From: CAZOVB01 sp046541415
GTDB taxonomy: Bacteria; Planctomycetota; Phycisphaerae; SM23-33
Length of the DNA: 64,000 nt
Assembly: GCA_046541415.1 (NCBI GenBank)
Contig: JBKHDI010000010.1
Location: 10,690 to 74,689, forward strand
Direction of reading: 5' to 3'
Shown: in pieces, positions 18,592-27,211 of the stretch
Layout: each line of letters starts with the position of its first letter
Numbering within the stretch: position 1 is the first letter of the stretch
Position numbers and translations under genes: made by a program
The notes under the pieces: model-generated
Told to the model about the DNA's origin: nothing
Seen by the model: the letters and a program-made list of their open reading frames with translations, nothing else
Database searches by the model: none

Positions 18592-19503
18592 TTAGCCGTG
18601 CCACTCAGTATCGTCGACCGTCGTCTTGAAGTCCGCCTGGACGACCTGGGGCACCTGCTCGCCGTCGGTGGCCTGCTTGTCCTTCTCGCTGGGCTTGCCG
18701 ACGCTGACCAGCCTCTTCATCGGACACTTGCTGATCGCCAGCTCCAGCGAATCGTCCTTGTCCGGATCGTACTTGTCGTAATCCAGAGTGGGGATGTTGT
18801 TCTCTACGCTGAAAAGGTCACTGGCCCGGGTGCAGGCCTTGCAGCCGATGCAGCCGACCTTGCAGACGGCCTTGACATCCTTGCCGAAGTCCTTGTTGGA
18901 ACAGGAAACGATCGTCATCTCCGACTGCTTGAACGGCACCATCGAGATGATGTTCCGCGGGCAGACCTTCGCACAGGCTCCGCAGCCGGTGCACTTGTCG
19001 TAGTCTACCGTGGCCAGGCCGTCGATCACGTGAATCGCGTCGAATCGGCAGGACCGGTCGCAGTCGCCGAAGCCCAGACAGCCGTACGTGCAGCCCTGTA
19101 CGCCGCCGACGAGATTGGCCGCCGCACAGGTCGGCTCGCCGCGATATTCGTGTCTGCCCAGGCGCTGGGCGTAGTTGGCCCCGCAGTGCACCGCCGGCCG
19201 ATAGGGCCACGATTCTTCCAGCTCGACACCGAGAATCTCTGCGATGCGGGCGGCGCAGCTTTCCCCGCCGACCGGACAGCCGTCCGGGCTGGCCTTGCCT
19301 TCGACGACGCCCTCGGCAAACTCGCCACAACCGACAAACCCGCACCCGCCGCAGTTGGCGCCGGGCAAGACATCCGTCACCGCTTCGACCCGCGGATCGA
19401 CCTCGACGTGAAAGGCCCGGTTCGCCCAGCCCAGCACGATGGCCATGAACACCGCCAACACGAGCATCGTCGCCCCGGCCAGGATGATAATCATCGGATC
19501 CAT
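18592..19503 (-). CDS. rnfB: Rnf complex subunit RnfB
   Basis: Ferredoxin-accepting subunit of the Rnf complex (ferredoxin:NAD+ oxidoreductase pumping Na+ or H+), 303 residues. One N-terminal transmembrane helix (5-26), the RnfB-specific Fe-S motif C51-x2-C54-x4-C59 with C76, then a cysteine-rich segment about 120-155 and two ferredoxin-like [4Fe-4S] motifs (CTGCGACAKVC and CKVGCIGCKAC). The C-terminus is a charged tail of about 40 residues. The ATG at 19503 is chosen because it opens the helix directly and has GAGG upstream. It is the last rnf gene, 26 bases after rnfA. Confidence 0.95.
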   Translation of the reverse strand: MDPMIIILAGATMLVLAVFMAIVLGWANRAFHVEVDPRVEAVTDVLPGANCGGCGFVGCGEFAEGVVEGKASPDGCPVGGESCAARIAEILGVELEESWPYRPAVHCGANYAQRLGRHEYRGEPTCAAANLVGGVQGCTYGCLGFGDCDRSCRFDAIHVIDGLATVDYDKCTGCGACAKVCPRNIISMVPFKQSEMTIVSCSNKDFGKDVKAVCKVGCIGCKACTRASDLFSVENNIPTLDYDKYDPDKDDSLELAISKCPMKRLVSVGKPSEKDKQATDGEQVPQVVQADFKTTVDDTEWHG

Positions 19504-19529
19504 CTTCCAACCTCTATCTTCAGCCGAGC

Positions 19530-20417
19530 CTACTCGGCCAGGTTCGCTTCGACCGTCGCTGCGACGGGCTTGAGGAAGGCAGAGCCTTCCGGGATTTCTA
19601 CGCCGAAATTCCGCTGCCAGATCGCCTGGAGCTTCTCTGCGGGATGACAACCGTTGCCGTCTCCGACACAGCCAGCCTTGCCCTTGCGCAATTCCTTGTG
19701 CCAATCCGGCTCGGCCGGGAACTGCGCCACCACCCCTTCTTGCTTTTCGGCGGGCATCATGATGTTCTCCAACGTCCGGTCCATCCCGGCAAAGCCGCCG
19801 AAGGCCATCGCCAGAATCCCGGCGACGACCAGGGTAATGCCCGGTCCTTTCATCGCCGCAGGCACGTCGCAGAGGTCCAGCTCTTCACGAATACCTGCCA
19901 TGATAACAATTGCGATGGTAAAACCCAAACCGGCTGCAATGGCCATGACCATCGATTGGCCCAGGTCCCAGTTGGGCCCGGTATCGGCGGCCACGTTGGC
20001 CAGGATGATCAGGCACGCGAAAAGAATCGCGCAGTTGGTGGTAATCAGCGGCAGGAACACGCCGAAAGATTTGTACAGCGGCGGGAAGAACTTCCGCAGG
20101 TACATCTCGACGAACTGGACGCTCGAGGCGATCACGAAGATGTAGATGATGTAGCTGAGGATTCGCAGGTCGGCCCCTTCGCCGAGGATCATCGCCGAGA
20201 CGGGCGCGCCCGGACGGAGCACGAAGTAGGTGAACACCCACGAGAGGAAGCAGGCCACGGACATCACGAAGGTCACGGCGCATCCCATGCCGAAGGCCAT
20301 GTCCACCCGTCGCGAGACGCCGATAAACGGGCAGATGCCCACGAACGAGTAGAGCACGAAGTTGTTGATGATCGCCGAGACCACGGCGATCAGCACGAGG
20401 CTGCTGAGGTATTCCAT
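19530..20417 (-). CDS. rnfA: Rnf complex subunit RnfA with a long C-terminal extension
   Basis: Membrane subunit of Rnf, about six transmembrane helices, carrying the buried Fe-S site shared with RnfE (ICPFIGVS near residue 28 and TTNCAILFACL near 125). The family is normally about 190 residues; this protein has 295. The extra ~75-100 residues after the last helix form a soluble tail with PAEPDWHKELRKGKAG, a cysteine pair spaced C-x6-C (CVGDGNGC), and ALAE-like helices. The tail has the same base composition and codon style as the rest, so it is not an obvious fusion artefact. The start overlaps the rnfE stop by one base (TGATG). Confidence 0.93.
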   Translation of the reverse strand: MEYLSSLVLIAVVSAIINNFVLYSFVGICPFIGVSRRVDMAFGMGCAVTFVMSVACFLSWVFTYFVLRPGAPVSAMILGEGADLRILSYIIYIFVIASSVQFVEMYLRKFFPPLYKSFGVFLPLITTNCAILFACLIILANVAADTGPNWDLGQSMVMAIAAGLGFTIAIVIMAGIREELDLCDVPAAMKGPGITLVVAGILAMAFGGFAGMDRTLENIMMPAEKQEGVVAQFPAEPDWHKELRKGKAGCVGDGNGCHPAEKLQAIWQRNFGVEIPEGSAFLKPVAATVEANLAE

Positions 20418-21073
20418 CAGGCGGTCTCCGTCGCTTGTGCGGTGGCGGTGGCGGGTTTCTTGCGGGCCAGGCGGGCGGCGGCGATCCAGTTGGCCAGGCC
20501 CAGCAGCAGCCCGAGGCTGATAAACGCCCCTGCAGCCGCGGCCATCACGCCCCACTTGGGGAAGCTGTCCGGCAGGATCTGCTGGCCGAACCACGTCCCG
20601 AAGCCCAGGATCTCACGGACCGAGGCGATTGACGCCAGGGCCAGGGCAAACCCCAGCGACTGGCCCACCGCATCGGAGGCCGCCGTGAAAACGCCCTGCT
20701 TGGACGCACAGACCTCGCAGCGGCAGATGATGACGCAGTTGACGATGATCAGCGGGATGTACGGGCCCAGCTGCTTGGACATCTGGTACATGTAGGCGGC
20801 CAGCGTCCGGTCGGCGATGGTCACGAATGTGGCGATGGTCAGCGTGAAGACCAGGATCCGCAGGTGGGGCTTGAGCAGCCCCCGCAGCAGGGAGGTCAGG
20901 ATGTTCGCGCAGATCAGCACGAAGGCCACCGCGGCCGACATCGTCATCGCCGAAGCCATCGTCGCCGTAACCGCAAGGGTCGGACACATCCCCAGCAGCT
21001 GGCGATAGACGGGGTTCTCCGGCAGGATGCCCTGGATGAACCGTTCAGTCGGGGTCGGGCCGTCATTCGGCAT
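20417..21073 (-). CDS. rnfE: Rnf complex subunit RnfE
   Basis: Membrane subunit paralogous to RnfA with inverted topology, 218 residues and about six helices. It has the family segments NPVYRQLLGMCPTLAVT near the N-terminus and IPLIIVNCVIICRCEVCASKQG near residue 120, both with cysteines of the intramembrane Fe-S site. The ATG at 21073 is preferred to one at 21100 because GAGG lies 5 bases upstream and the overlap with rnfG is 11 bases rather than 38. The C-terminal tail is Ala/Thr/Lys-rich. Confidence 0.94.
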   Translation of the reverse strand: MPNDGPTPTERFIQGILPENPVYRQLLGMCPTLAVTATMASAMTMSAAVAFVLICANILTSLLRGLLKPHLRILVFTLTIATFVTIADRTLAAYMYQMSKQLGPYIPLIIVNCVIICRCEVCASKQGVFTAASDAVGQSLGFALALASIASVREILGFGTWFGQQILPDSFPKWGVMAAAAGAFISLGLLLGLANWIAAARLARKKPATATAQATETA

Positions 21074-21704
21074 CTTCGCCTCGCCTTTCTTCCTGGGCAT
21101 CGAGTCGCTCGGACTCCAGAGGCCTCTCTACCGGTTGATCTTCAAACAGGACCTTGCGGAAATTCCGCACGCCCTGGTTGACGATGGTCACCACCGCCGT
21201 GGAGGAAATCGTCGCACCGGTGATTCCTTCGACCTGTCCCTCGCCGGCCGGACCCTTCTTGACCAGCGTCACCGGACCCGTCGCGTCGAGATTCTCGAAC
21301 CGCCCGCGGAAAGACGGCAGGATGACCTTGTTGCCCAGCTCGGGCGTTTCCTTCTGTTCCAGCACGTAAATGCCCTTGATCGTCTGGAGCATCTCGTCCA
21401 GGCCGATCATCACCGTCACGTCCCCGCCGTATCCGGGGCCCTTGGCCTGGATGGCCCAGCCGATGGTCTTGCCCTCGGCGTCCAGGGCCCGCGCCACCGG
21501 CAGACCGTACGTCTGGCCCAGCTGTTCATCCAGCTCGGCCCTGGCCGCTGCGGGAATCAGGGCTGGGACCTGCGAGAGCATCTCGTTTCGCTTGTTTTCT
21601 TCGATGATCGGCCCGAGGCTCATCTCCACAGCCGCCAGACCCGCGCCCATGCACAGGGCCAGGGCCAGAATCAGCCACGCCTGGACCAGGTATTCTTTCC
21701 GCAT
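21063..21704 (-). CDS. rnfG: Rnf complex subunit RnfG (covalent FMN carrier)
   Basis: Extracytoplasmic flavoprotein with one N-terminal transmembrane anchor (about 8-28), 213 residues. The FMN-binding domain contains the flavinylation site ITGATISST (about residues 165-173), where the threonine of GAT accepts FMN through a phosphoester bond made by ApbE; apbE is close by. The upstream AAGGAG overlaps the rnfD stop. The charged C-terminal 25 residues are poorly conserved in the family. Confidence 0.94.
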   Translation of the reverse strand: MRKEYLVQAWLILALALCMGAGLAAVEMSLGPIIEENKRNEMLSQVPALIPAAARAELDEQLGQTYGLPVARALDAEGKTIGWAIQAKGPGYGGDVTVMIGLDEMLQTIKGIYVLEQKETPELGNKVILPSFRGRFENLDATGPVTLVKKGPAGEGQVEGITGATISSTAVVTIVNQGVRNFRKVLFEDQPVERPLESERLDAQEERRGEDAE

Positions 21705-21714
21705 CGCGGGCTCC

Positions 21715-22749
21715 TTACTTTCTGACCGGCACGGGGCCGCCTACAGGTTTCGGAATCGTCCAGCGGTTGATCAGCGGCACGACCGCGTTCATCAGCAGCA
21801 CCGAGAACATCACGCCTTCAGGATAACTCGACAGCAGACGGATGAGCATGATCAACAATCCAACGCCGATGCCGAAGATCCACTTGCCCCTATGCGTCAG
21901 CGGGCTGGAAACCGGGTCGGTGGCGATGAAGAACGCTCCGAAAAGCATCGCCCCGCCGGCGACGTGGTCGTAGACCGTCGCCTGACCCAGTCCGCCGATC
22001 AACTGGGCAAAGCCCGCTACGACAACGACCGTCGCGATGATCCCCACCGGAATCCGCCAGGAGGCCGTCCGCCGGATCAGCAGGTACAGCCCGCCCAGCA
22101 GACAGGCGATGGCATTGACCTCGCCCAGCGAGCCGTTGATGGTCCCGACTGTCATGTCCACCGGATCCGGGGCTTCCAGGCCCGCGCTTTCGGCCTTGAG
22201 AACTGTCAGCGGCGTGGCCTTGGTCACCACGTCGACCGACGCATCCGGCTGGACGTAGCCGCCGGTCGACGCGCCCAGCAGGCCGGTAAAGGCCAATACC
22301 ACAAATGCCCGCCCCACCATCGCAGGATTAAAGATGTTCTGTCCCAGCGAGCCGAAAATGACCTTGCCCAGGCCGATCGCGACGAATCCGCCCAGCACGC
22401 TGACGTACCAGCCGGACGCCCCGGCCACCGCGGGCAGGGACATCGCCAGGATCACGCCGGTGACCACGGCCGAGAAGTCCCCCAGCTGGGGCTTCCTGCC
22501 GCGCATCTTCATAAACAGCCACTCCGCTGCAACGCAACTGCCCACGCAGAGCACCAGCGTGCCGGCTGCGTACATCTGGAAGTTGTACAGCGACCAGAGC
22601 ACGACCGGCGCCAGGCCGATCAGCACGTCGATCATCATCCGGCGCGTCGTCAGGCTGCGGTCGAACAGGTGAGGCCCAGGCGCCACGTGCAGAGGTTTCT
22701 TCGCCCCGCCGGCCTGGGCCTGTTCGGGGCTGCTTGTCACTTGTGTCAT
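21715..22749 (-). CDS. rnfD: Rnf complex subunit RnfD
   Basis: Integral membrane flavoprotein of Rnf, 344 residues with about nine or ten helices, paralogous to NqrB. The probable covalent FMN threonine is in VVTKATPLTVL (about residue 185), matching the family's (S/T)xATPL site. NIFNPAMVGRAF and FFIATDPVSSPLT are strongly conserved family segments. It lies between rnfC (61 bases upstream) and rnfG (10 bases downstream). Confidence 0.95.
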   Translation of the reverse strand: MTQVTSSPEQAQAGGAKKPLHVAPGPHLFDRSLTTRRMMIDVLIGLAPVVLWSLYNFQMYAAGTLVLCVGSCVAAEWLFMKMRGRKPQLGDFSAVVTGVILAMSLPAVAGASGWYVSVLGGFVAIGLGKVIFGSLGQNIFNPAMVGRAFVVLAFTGLLGASTGGYVQPDASVDVVTKATPLTVLKAESAGLEAPDPVDMTVGTINGSLGEVNAIACLLGGLYLLIRRTASWRIPVGIIATVVVVAGFAQLIGGLGQATVYDHVAGGAMLFGAFFIATDPVSSPLTHRGKWIFGIGVGLLIMLIRLLSSYPEGVMFSVLLMNAVVPLINRWTIPKPVGGPVPVRK

Positions 22750-22810
22750 GTGTCTCTTTGCTCTCCAGGAATCGGTCGCGGTGGGCGGCTTGCTGCGTGA
22801 TCCGGGGCGG

Positions 22811-24166
22811 CTATTCGCGCGGCATCTGGGCTTTTCCCATGCGCATCAACTGCACCAGCGGAATCCCCGCCGGGCAGGTGTAGGCGCAACAGCCGCACTC
22901 CATGCAGGCCTGCATGTGGTAGGTCCTGGCCAGGTCCCACTGCTTCTGACGGGCAGCCAGGGCGATCTTCGTCGGCACAAGATTCAGCGGGCAGACGTCT
23001 ACGCAGCGGCCGCAACGGACGCAGCGAGTCTCCTCGGTCCGGGCGATGTCTTCGGCGGTCAGTACGGTCACCCCGCTGGTGCCCTTGGTGACCACCGCGT
23101 CCAGATCGCCCAAAGCAAAGCCCATCATCGGCCCGCCGGCAACAACCCGGGCGGCCGAATCATTCAGCCCGCCGGCGAAATCGATCAACTGGCCATACGT
23201 CACGCCGATCGGGGCCAGGATGTTCCTGGGCGTGTTGACACCCCCGCCGGAAACGGTGATCACGCGGTGGGTCAGGGGTTTTCCCCGCAGCACAGCCCGG
23301 GCCAGCGCCGCGGCCGTGCCGACGTTGATCACCACCACCCCGACGTCCAGCGGCAGCCCGCCGGTGGGCACTTCGCGGCCCAGCGAGGCCTTGATCGTCT
23401 GCTTCTCGCCGCCCATCGGATACTGTGTGTGCAGGGAGGCAACCTGGATGTCCGTCCCGGCCGCGGCCTTGCACAACGCATCGATCGCGGCAGGCTTGTT
23501 GTCCTCGACGGCGATGAGGATCTGCCTGGCGCCCGTCGCCCGGGCAGCCAGCAGGGCGCCGGTCACGATCGGGGCCGGGTATTCGAGCATCAGGCGGTAG
23601 TCGGCGGTCAGGAACGGTTCGCACTCGCAGCCGTTGACGAGGATCGTGTCGATCGGCTTGGCCGGGTTGGTCGTCAACTTCACCGAGGTCGGAAAGGCCG
23701 CCCCCCCCAGCCCCACCAGGCCGGCCTGGCGGGCTGCGTCGGCGATCTGCGCGGGCTGGAAGGAATCCATCTTGCCCGTCGGCCAGTCGCCGCCGAAGAT
23801 CTCGGCGCGGATTTCCTCGGCCGTGGGCCTTTCGTCACCGGCGTCGATGGGCACGGTGGGCACATGTCTGCCGTTGGGCAGGGTCGTCACCGTCTCGCGC
23901 CCCGCGGTTCCGGCGATCGAGGCGTGGACCGGTGCGGAGATGAACGCGTCGGTGTCGCCGATCTTCTCGCCCCAGGTAAGCTCCTGCTTGGGCTTGACCA
24001 GGTTTCGGCACGGCGCGCCGGTGTGCTGGAGCAGCGGGATCGAGACGGCCTCCGGGCTGGGCAGGACCTCGATGGCTGCATCGGCGGCAAACTGCTTGTT
24101 GTCCGGCGGGTGGACGCCGCGGGCGAACTTGCCGGTTCCACCCGGCAGGACTTGGGCATTGCTCAT
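22811..24166 (-). CDS. rnfC: Rnf complex subunit RnfC (NADH/FMN-binding)
   Basis: Peripheral subunit on the NAD side of Rnf, 451 residues. The N-terminal barrel-sandwich region includes GVHPPDNKQF. The NuoF-like Rossmann domain has GLVGLGGAAFPTSVKL and LVNGCECEPFLTADYRLM. Two [4Fe-4S] motifs follow: CVRCGRCVDVCP and CMECGCCAYTCPAG. It lacks the long C-terminal repeat extension found in gammaproteobacterial RnfC. Start 24166 is chosen over 24184 because AAGGAG lies 7 bases before it. The start overlaps the upstream small gene by 4 bases (ATGA), so the two are coupled. Confidence 0.95.
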   Translation of the reverse strand: MSNAQVLPGGTGKFARGVHPPDNKQFAADAAIEVLPSPEAVSIPLLQHTGAPCRNLVKPKQELTWGEKIGDTDAFISAPVHASIAGTAGRETVTTLPNGRHVPTVPIDAGDERPTAEEIRAEIFGGDWPTGKMDSFQPAQIADAARQAGLVGLGGAAFPTSVKLTTNPAKPIDTILVNGCECEPFLTADYRLMLEYPAPIVTGALLAARATGARQILIAVEDNKPAAIDALCKAAAGTDIQVASLHTQYPMGGEKQTIKASLGREVPTGGLPLDVGVVVINVGTAAALARAVLRGKPLTHRVITVSGGGVNTPRNILAPIGVTYGQLIDFAGGLNDSAARVVAGGPMMGFALGDLDAVVTKGTSGVTVLTAEDIARTEETRCVRCGRCVDVCPLNLVPTKIALAARQKQWDLARTYHMQACMECGCCAYTCPAGIPLVQLMRMGKAQMPRE

Positions 24167-24486
24167 GCCATCTCCTTGTTGCATCGCAGTTTACGAACGA
24201 CAGGACCGGCGGCAACCGCCCCGAGAACCAGCCCGACCACCGCGGCGAGGACCGTCAGGCCCGATCGCAGCGTGCCCGGTGCCATGGTCTGAGAAACGGC
24301 ACCGGCCGCACCGGCCGCCAAGGCCAGCGGGGCCACGAACGCCATTGCCGCCGCACTTGCCAGCCGCCAGCCGCTGTAGGAGGCGTCGCCTGCAGCGCAG
24401 GCCGGGTCCTCCCCGTCGCGACTGGCCGAACAGGTCGGACAGTGGCCCGGGCAGGAGAACGGTTTGTCGGGGGTCGAATCGTGCAT
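24163..24486 (-). CDS. Small cysteine-motif membrane protein heading the rnf operon (RseC-like)
   Basis: 107-residue protein with an N-terminal cysteine cluster (SCPGHCPTCSA, then PACAAG) and two transmembrane helices (about 44-66 and 74-97), ending in a basic tail RKLRCNKEMA. This layout, Cys-rich head then two helices, is that of the RseC/MucC family, which precedes rnf genes in Bacteroidota and some other bacteria; no confident sequence match can be claimed by eye. It overlaps rnfC by ATGA, and the operon promoter is 75-100 bases upstream, so it is a genuine operon member. An earlier ATG at 24579 lies upstream of the predicted transcription start. A role in Rnf assembly or redox maintenance is an inference. 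Confidence 0.72.
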   Translation of the reverse strand: MHDSTPDKPFSCPGHCPTCSASRDGEDPACAAGDASYSGWRLASAAAMAFVAPLALAAGAAGAVSQTMAPGTLRSGLTVLAAVVGLVLGAVAAGPVVRKLRCNKEMA

Positions 24487-24560
24487 CGGATTTCGGTCGC
24501 TCTGCCATTCACCGAGCGGCTGCGGGTGCGTCCTTCCGCCCGGCTCGGCAAAAGAGAGGC

Positions 24561-24589
24561 ATTGTACAGACCGCCGCAAAGCCTGTAAA
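24561..24589 (-). promoter_or_regulatory. Sigma-70-type promoter of the rnf operon
   Basis: On the minus strand TTTACA (24589-24584) and TACAAT (24566-24561) are separated by exactly 17 bases; each box matches the sigma-70 consensus at 5 of 6 positions. Transcription would begin near 24554, about 68 bases before the small RseC-like gene. Confidence 0.65.
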
Positions 24590-24692
24590 GAACTCCGAAC
24601 CTCAAGGATTCTAACAGAACCACGTCAGCCTGTTCAACGCGCCCAGTCGAGGCTTGGCGGATCGGGTCAGGACGGGTAGACTCACCAGCTGT

Positions 24693-25373
24693 ATGAACAA
24701 GGTCAGCGTCATCCTGCCCGCCGCCGGCAGCGGCTCGCGATTCGGGGCATCGGCGAACAAGATATTCCAGCCCCTGGCGGGCGTACCTATTTTCCTGCGC
24801 ACCTGCAGCCGCTTTGCGGCCCGGGCGGACGTTTCGCAACTGCTGTTGATCGTATCGGCCGAGGACACCGAACGACTCCAGACCGAATTCGCCCCGCAGC
24901 TGGCGGAGTTGGGCGTGCAGCTGGTCGGCGGCGGACCCACCCGGACCGACTCGGTCCGCAACGCCCTGGCCAAGGTCGACGCCGAGGCCGACCTGGTCGC
25001 CGTCCACGACGCCGTCCGCCCCTGCGTGCGAAGCTGCGACCTGGATGCCGTCTTCGCCGCCGCCGGCCGACACGGCGCGGCCATGCTGGCCTGGCCCGAG
25101 CACGCGACGCTCAAACGCGTCGATGCCGACCGGATCATCCGTCAAACCGTCGACCGCAGCGGCCTCTGGCAGGCCCAGACCCCCCAGGTCTTCCGCAGAG
25201 ACTGGCTGGTCGAAGCCTACCGCGCTGCCCAGAGCTCCGCGACCGACGACGCAGGCCTGGTCGAAGCGATCGGCCACGCTGTCCGCATTGTCCAAGGCGA
25301 CCCGCGCAACCTGAAAATCACCACCCCAGCCGATCTGGAGATCGCCCAGGCAGTCTGGCCGACGATTCAGTAA
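24693..25373 (+). CDS. ispD: 2-C-methyl-D-erythritol 4-phosphate cytidylyltransferase
   Basis: Third step of the MEP isoprenoid pathway: CTP plus methylerythritol phosphate gives CDP-ME. 226 residues. The CTP-binding signature is VILPAAGSGSRFGASANKIF (5-24), with TRTDSVRNAL, VAVHDAVRP and WQAQTPQVFR further on, and the C-terminal LKITTPADLEIA. The start is the ATG at 24693, directly before the first strand. Divergent from the rnf operon. ispF, often fused or adjacent, is not here. Confidence 0.95.
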   Translation: MNKVSVILPAAGSGSRFGASANKIFQPLAGVPIFLRTCSRFAARADVSQLLLIVSAEDTERLQTEFAPQLAELGVQLVGGGPTRTDSVRNALAKVDAEADLVAVHDAVRPCVRSCDLDAVFAAAGRHGAAMLAWPEHATLKRVDADRIIRQTVDRSGLWQAQTPQVFRRDWLVEAYRAAQSSATDDAGLVEAIGHAVRIVQGDPRNLKITTPADLEIAQAVWPTIQ

Positions 25374-25454
25374 GGCCAAGGGGCTGGACCTCGACAGCAG
25401 CTTGTGTGGTAGAATGGGCGGCTGAGAGTTTCCTCAAGTTTATGGAGAACCGCC

Positions 25455-26762
25455 ATGTCCTGCTGCCAGTCTGCCGGCCTGTTCGCCCTGACAACCGCCC
25501 TGCTTCTGACCAGCCTGCCCGCCCCGGGTTGGGCACAGAACAAGAGCGGCTGGGAGGTCCGAACAATCGCATCCAACGCCACCTACGGCTGTCGAAGGCC
25601 TTTCGGAGCAGGCGTTTACGATCCAGACACCAACAGTACCACCGTTTGCTGGAATGGTGAGGGAATGAGCGTCTACGCCCGCCGGTTCGACCACAAGACC
25701 GCTACCTGGGGCCCGGCCAGACGCGTCTGGAAGAATGCATGGTTCACCAAGTGGGACTACCACAACTACCCCACGGTCGTGCTGGCCCCCGACGGCCATC
25801 TGTTGATCTTCTTCTTCCAGCACTCCAGCAAGGCGTACATGCTCCGCTCGCCATCTCCGGGCGCCATCGAGGGTACATGGACGCGGACGCTCCTGCCGGC
25901 CAGCCGCCCTGCCTACCCAATGCCCATCGTCTGCGGCGAGGAGGTCTACCTCTTTTACAGCCGCAGCGACAACATCTCGCAGGCCTACCGGACGTATCGC
26001 TACATCAAGTCCGCCGACAACGGCAAGACGTGGTCTCAGCCCCGGATGGCCATTGACTCCCAGCAGAAGGTCCCGGGTCGGTTCGATGAGGTCTACGCGA
26101 TTGACTGTCACGTTGTCCCGGCCGCGGCAGGCAGGCCCGCTCGGATCCAGCTGACTTGGGAGATGCACGGCGGGCCAGGTCACAACATCGGCTCGCGGAA
26201 CAACCATTTCGTCTACTTCCTGCCTCGAACGGGCAAGTTCCAGGCCGTCGACGGGACGGACCTGGGCGAATGGGTCGATTTCACCGAAATGGAAAACAAG
26301 TGCGTGGTCCACCGCGGCGGGGCCCGGACCGGCCATCCGATGGGCTACTCGATCACCACGGCCAGCCTGTCCGACGCCGCGCCGCTGGTGCTTTACCGCG
26401 ACGGGGCCAAGCGCTTCCTGGCGGTATGGGACGGCCAGGCGTGGACGCAACGCCCGACCCCCCCATCGACGGGCGATATCGCTCGGACAAGCGAAGGCAG
26501 GCTGCGGATCTTCGGTTCCGCCAGCAGGCAATTGGCCATCCACGAATCCGCAGACGGCGGAAAGAGCTGGCGGAAAGTCTGGGCGGGGGCGTTTCCGCAT
26601 GCCGACGGTTCGGACTCGACCTGCAACCGCGGCCTGATCACAAACGCCCACCCGGACATCCCGGCCATGCTCTGCGGCAAGAACAGCCAGACCAGCAAGT
26701 CCGACTACTCAGGCCGATGGCCTGTGGTGATCATCGGCAACACGGGTCCCGTAGATCGCTAA
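25455..26762 (+). CDS. Secreted BNR_4-type beta-propeller protein
   Basis: 435 residues with a signal peptide (about 1-27, ending in APGWAQ). The body is a predicted beta-propeller with BNR/Asp-box-like segments (SADNGKTWSQP, SADGGKSWRKV) and long aromatic-rich strands (WDYHNYPTVVLAPDGHLLIFF). This layout fits the BNR_4 family, which includes exported polysaccharide lyases and glycan-binding proteins of planctomycetes and Bacteroidota. A glycan-cleaving role is plausible because two conserved-looking His regions (DCHVVPA, WEMHGGPGHN) line one face, but catalysis is not shown. An extended -10 (TGG-TAGAAT, 25407-25415) lies about 40 bases before the start. A terminator follows. Confidence 0.72.
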   Translation: MSCCQSAGLFALTTALLLTSLPAPGWAQNKSGWEVRTIASNATYGCRRPFGAGVYDPDTNSTTVCWNGEGMSVYARRFDHKTATWGPARRVWKNAWFTKWDYHNYPTVVLAPDGHLLIFFFQHSSKAYMLRSPSPGAIEGTWTRTLLPASRPAYPMPIVCGEEVYLFYSRSDNISQAYRTYRYIKSADNGKTWSQPRMAIDSQQKVPGRFDEVYAIDCHVVPAAAGRPARIQLTWEMHGGPGHNIGSRNNHFVYFLPRTGKFQAVDGTDLGEWVDFTEMENKCVVHRGGARTGHPMGYSITTASLSDAAPLVLYRDGAKRFLAVWDGQAWTQRPTPPSTGDIARTSEGRLRIFGSASRQLAIHESADGGKSWRKVWAGAFPHADGSDSTCNRGLITNAHPDIPAMLCGKNSQTSKSDYSGRWPVVIIGNTGPVDR

Positions 26763-26791
26763 CCAACTGCAGGACAAGATACTATAAATCG

Positions 26792-26821
26792 AAAGGCCCG
26801 CATTGCAGCGGGCCTTTCTTC
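26792..26821. terminator. Terminator after the BNR protein gene
   Basis: AAAGGCCCG (26792-26800) and CGGGCCTTT (26809-26817) form a perfect 9-bp stem with an 8-base loop, followed by a T-rich stretch. The A/T flanks make it usable in both directions, so it may also stop transcription from the tRNA-His gene. Confidence 0.85.
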
Positions 26822-26839
26822 GTTCCTTTTCGCCTGACG

Positions 26840-26914
26840 GGTGATCGAGGGGATTCGAACCCCCGACCCCCTGGACCACAACCAGGTGCTCTAACCGACT
26901 GAGCTACGATCACC
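26840..26914 (-). tRNA. tRNA-His (anticodon GTG)
   Basis: The minus strand folds as a complete cloverleaf. Acceptor stem GTGATCG/CGATCAC carries the extra 5' G characteristic of tRNA-His, paired with C73. The D-arm begins GCTCAGTCGG, the anticodon loop is TTGTGGT closed by CCTGG/CCAGG (anticodon at 26879-26877), and the T-arm is GGGGGTTCGAATCCCC. The CCA end is not encoded; CGT follows C73. Confidence 0.96.
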
Positions 26915-27211
26915 AGATGACTGTCGGGGGCGACAGGAACCGAATACTGTACCGCCACGTACGGGCAAAGTCAAGTGCCATGCCGCCGGTTTTTGCAAGG
27001 GCCCTGCCCTTCTGGCCGTGCGGCTGCATCCTGCTCTCGCCCCGCCAGCCAGACCAGCGCCACAAGGACATCATTCGGCGCTCCGCGGGTCTCTCAGTTC
27101 CGTATCTTTCTATGAGACATTCCATTACGCTATTTTATCGGTCGCAGAATACCCCCAGGTTTCACCCCCGCGCGGGTACCTGGAGGACGGTACGCATTCA
27201 GGGCCTGGGCC

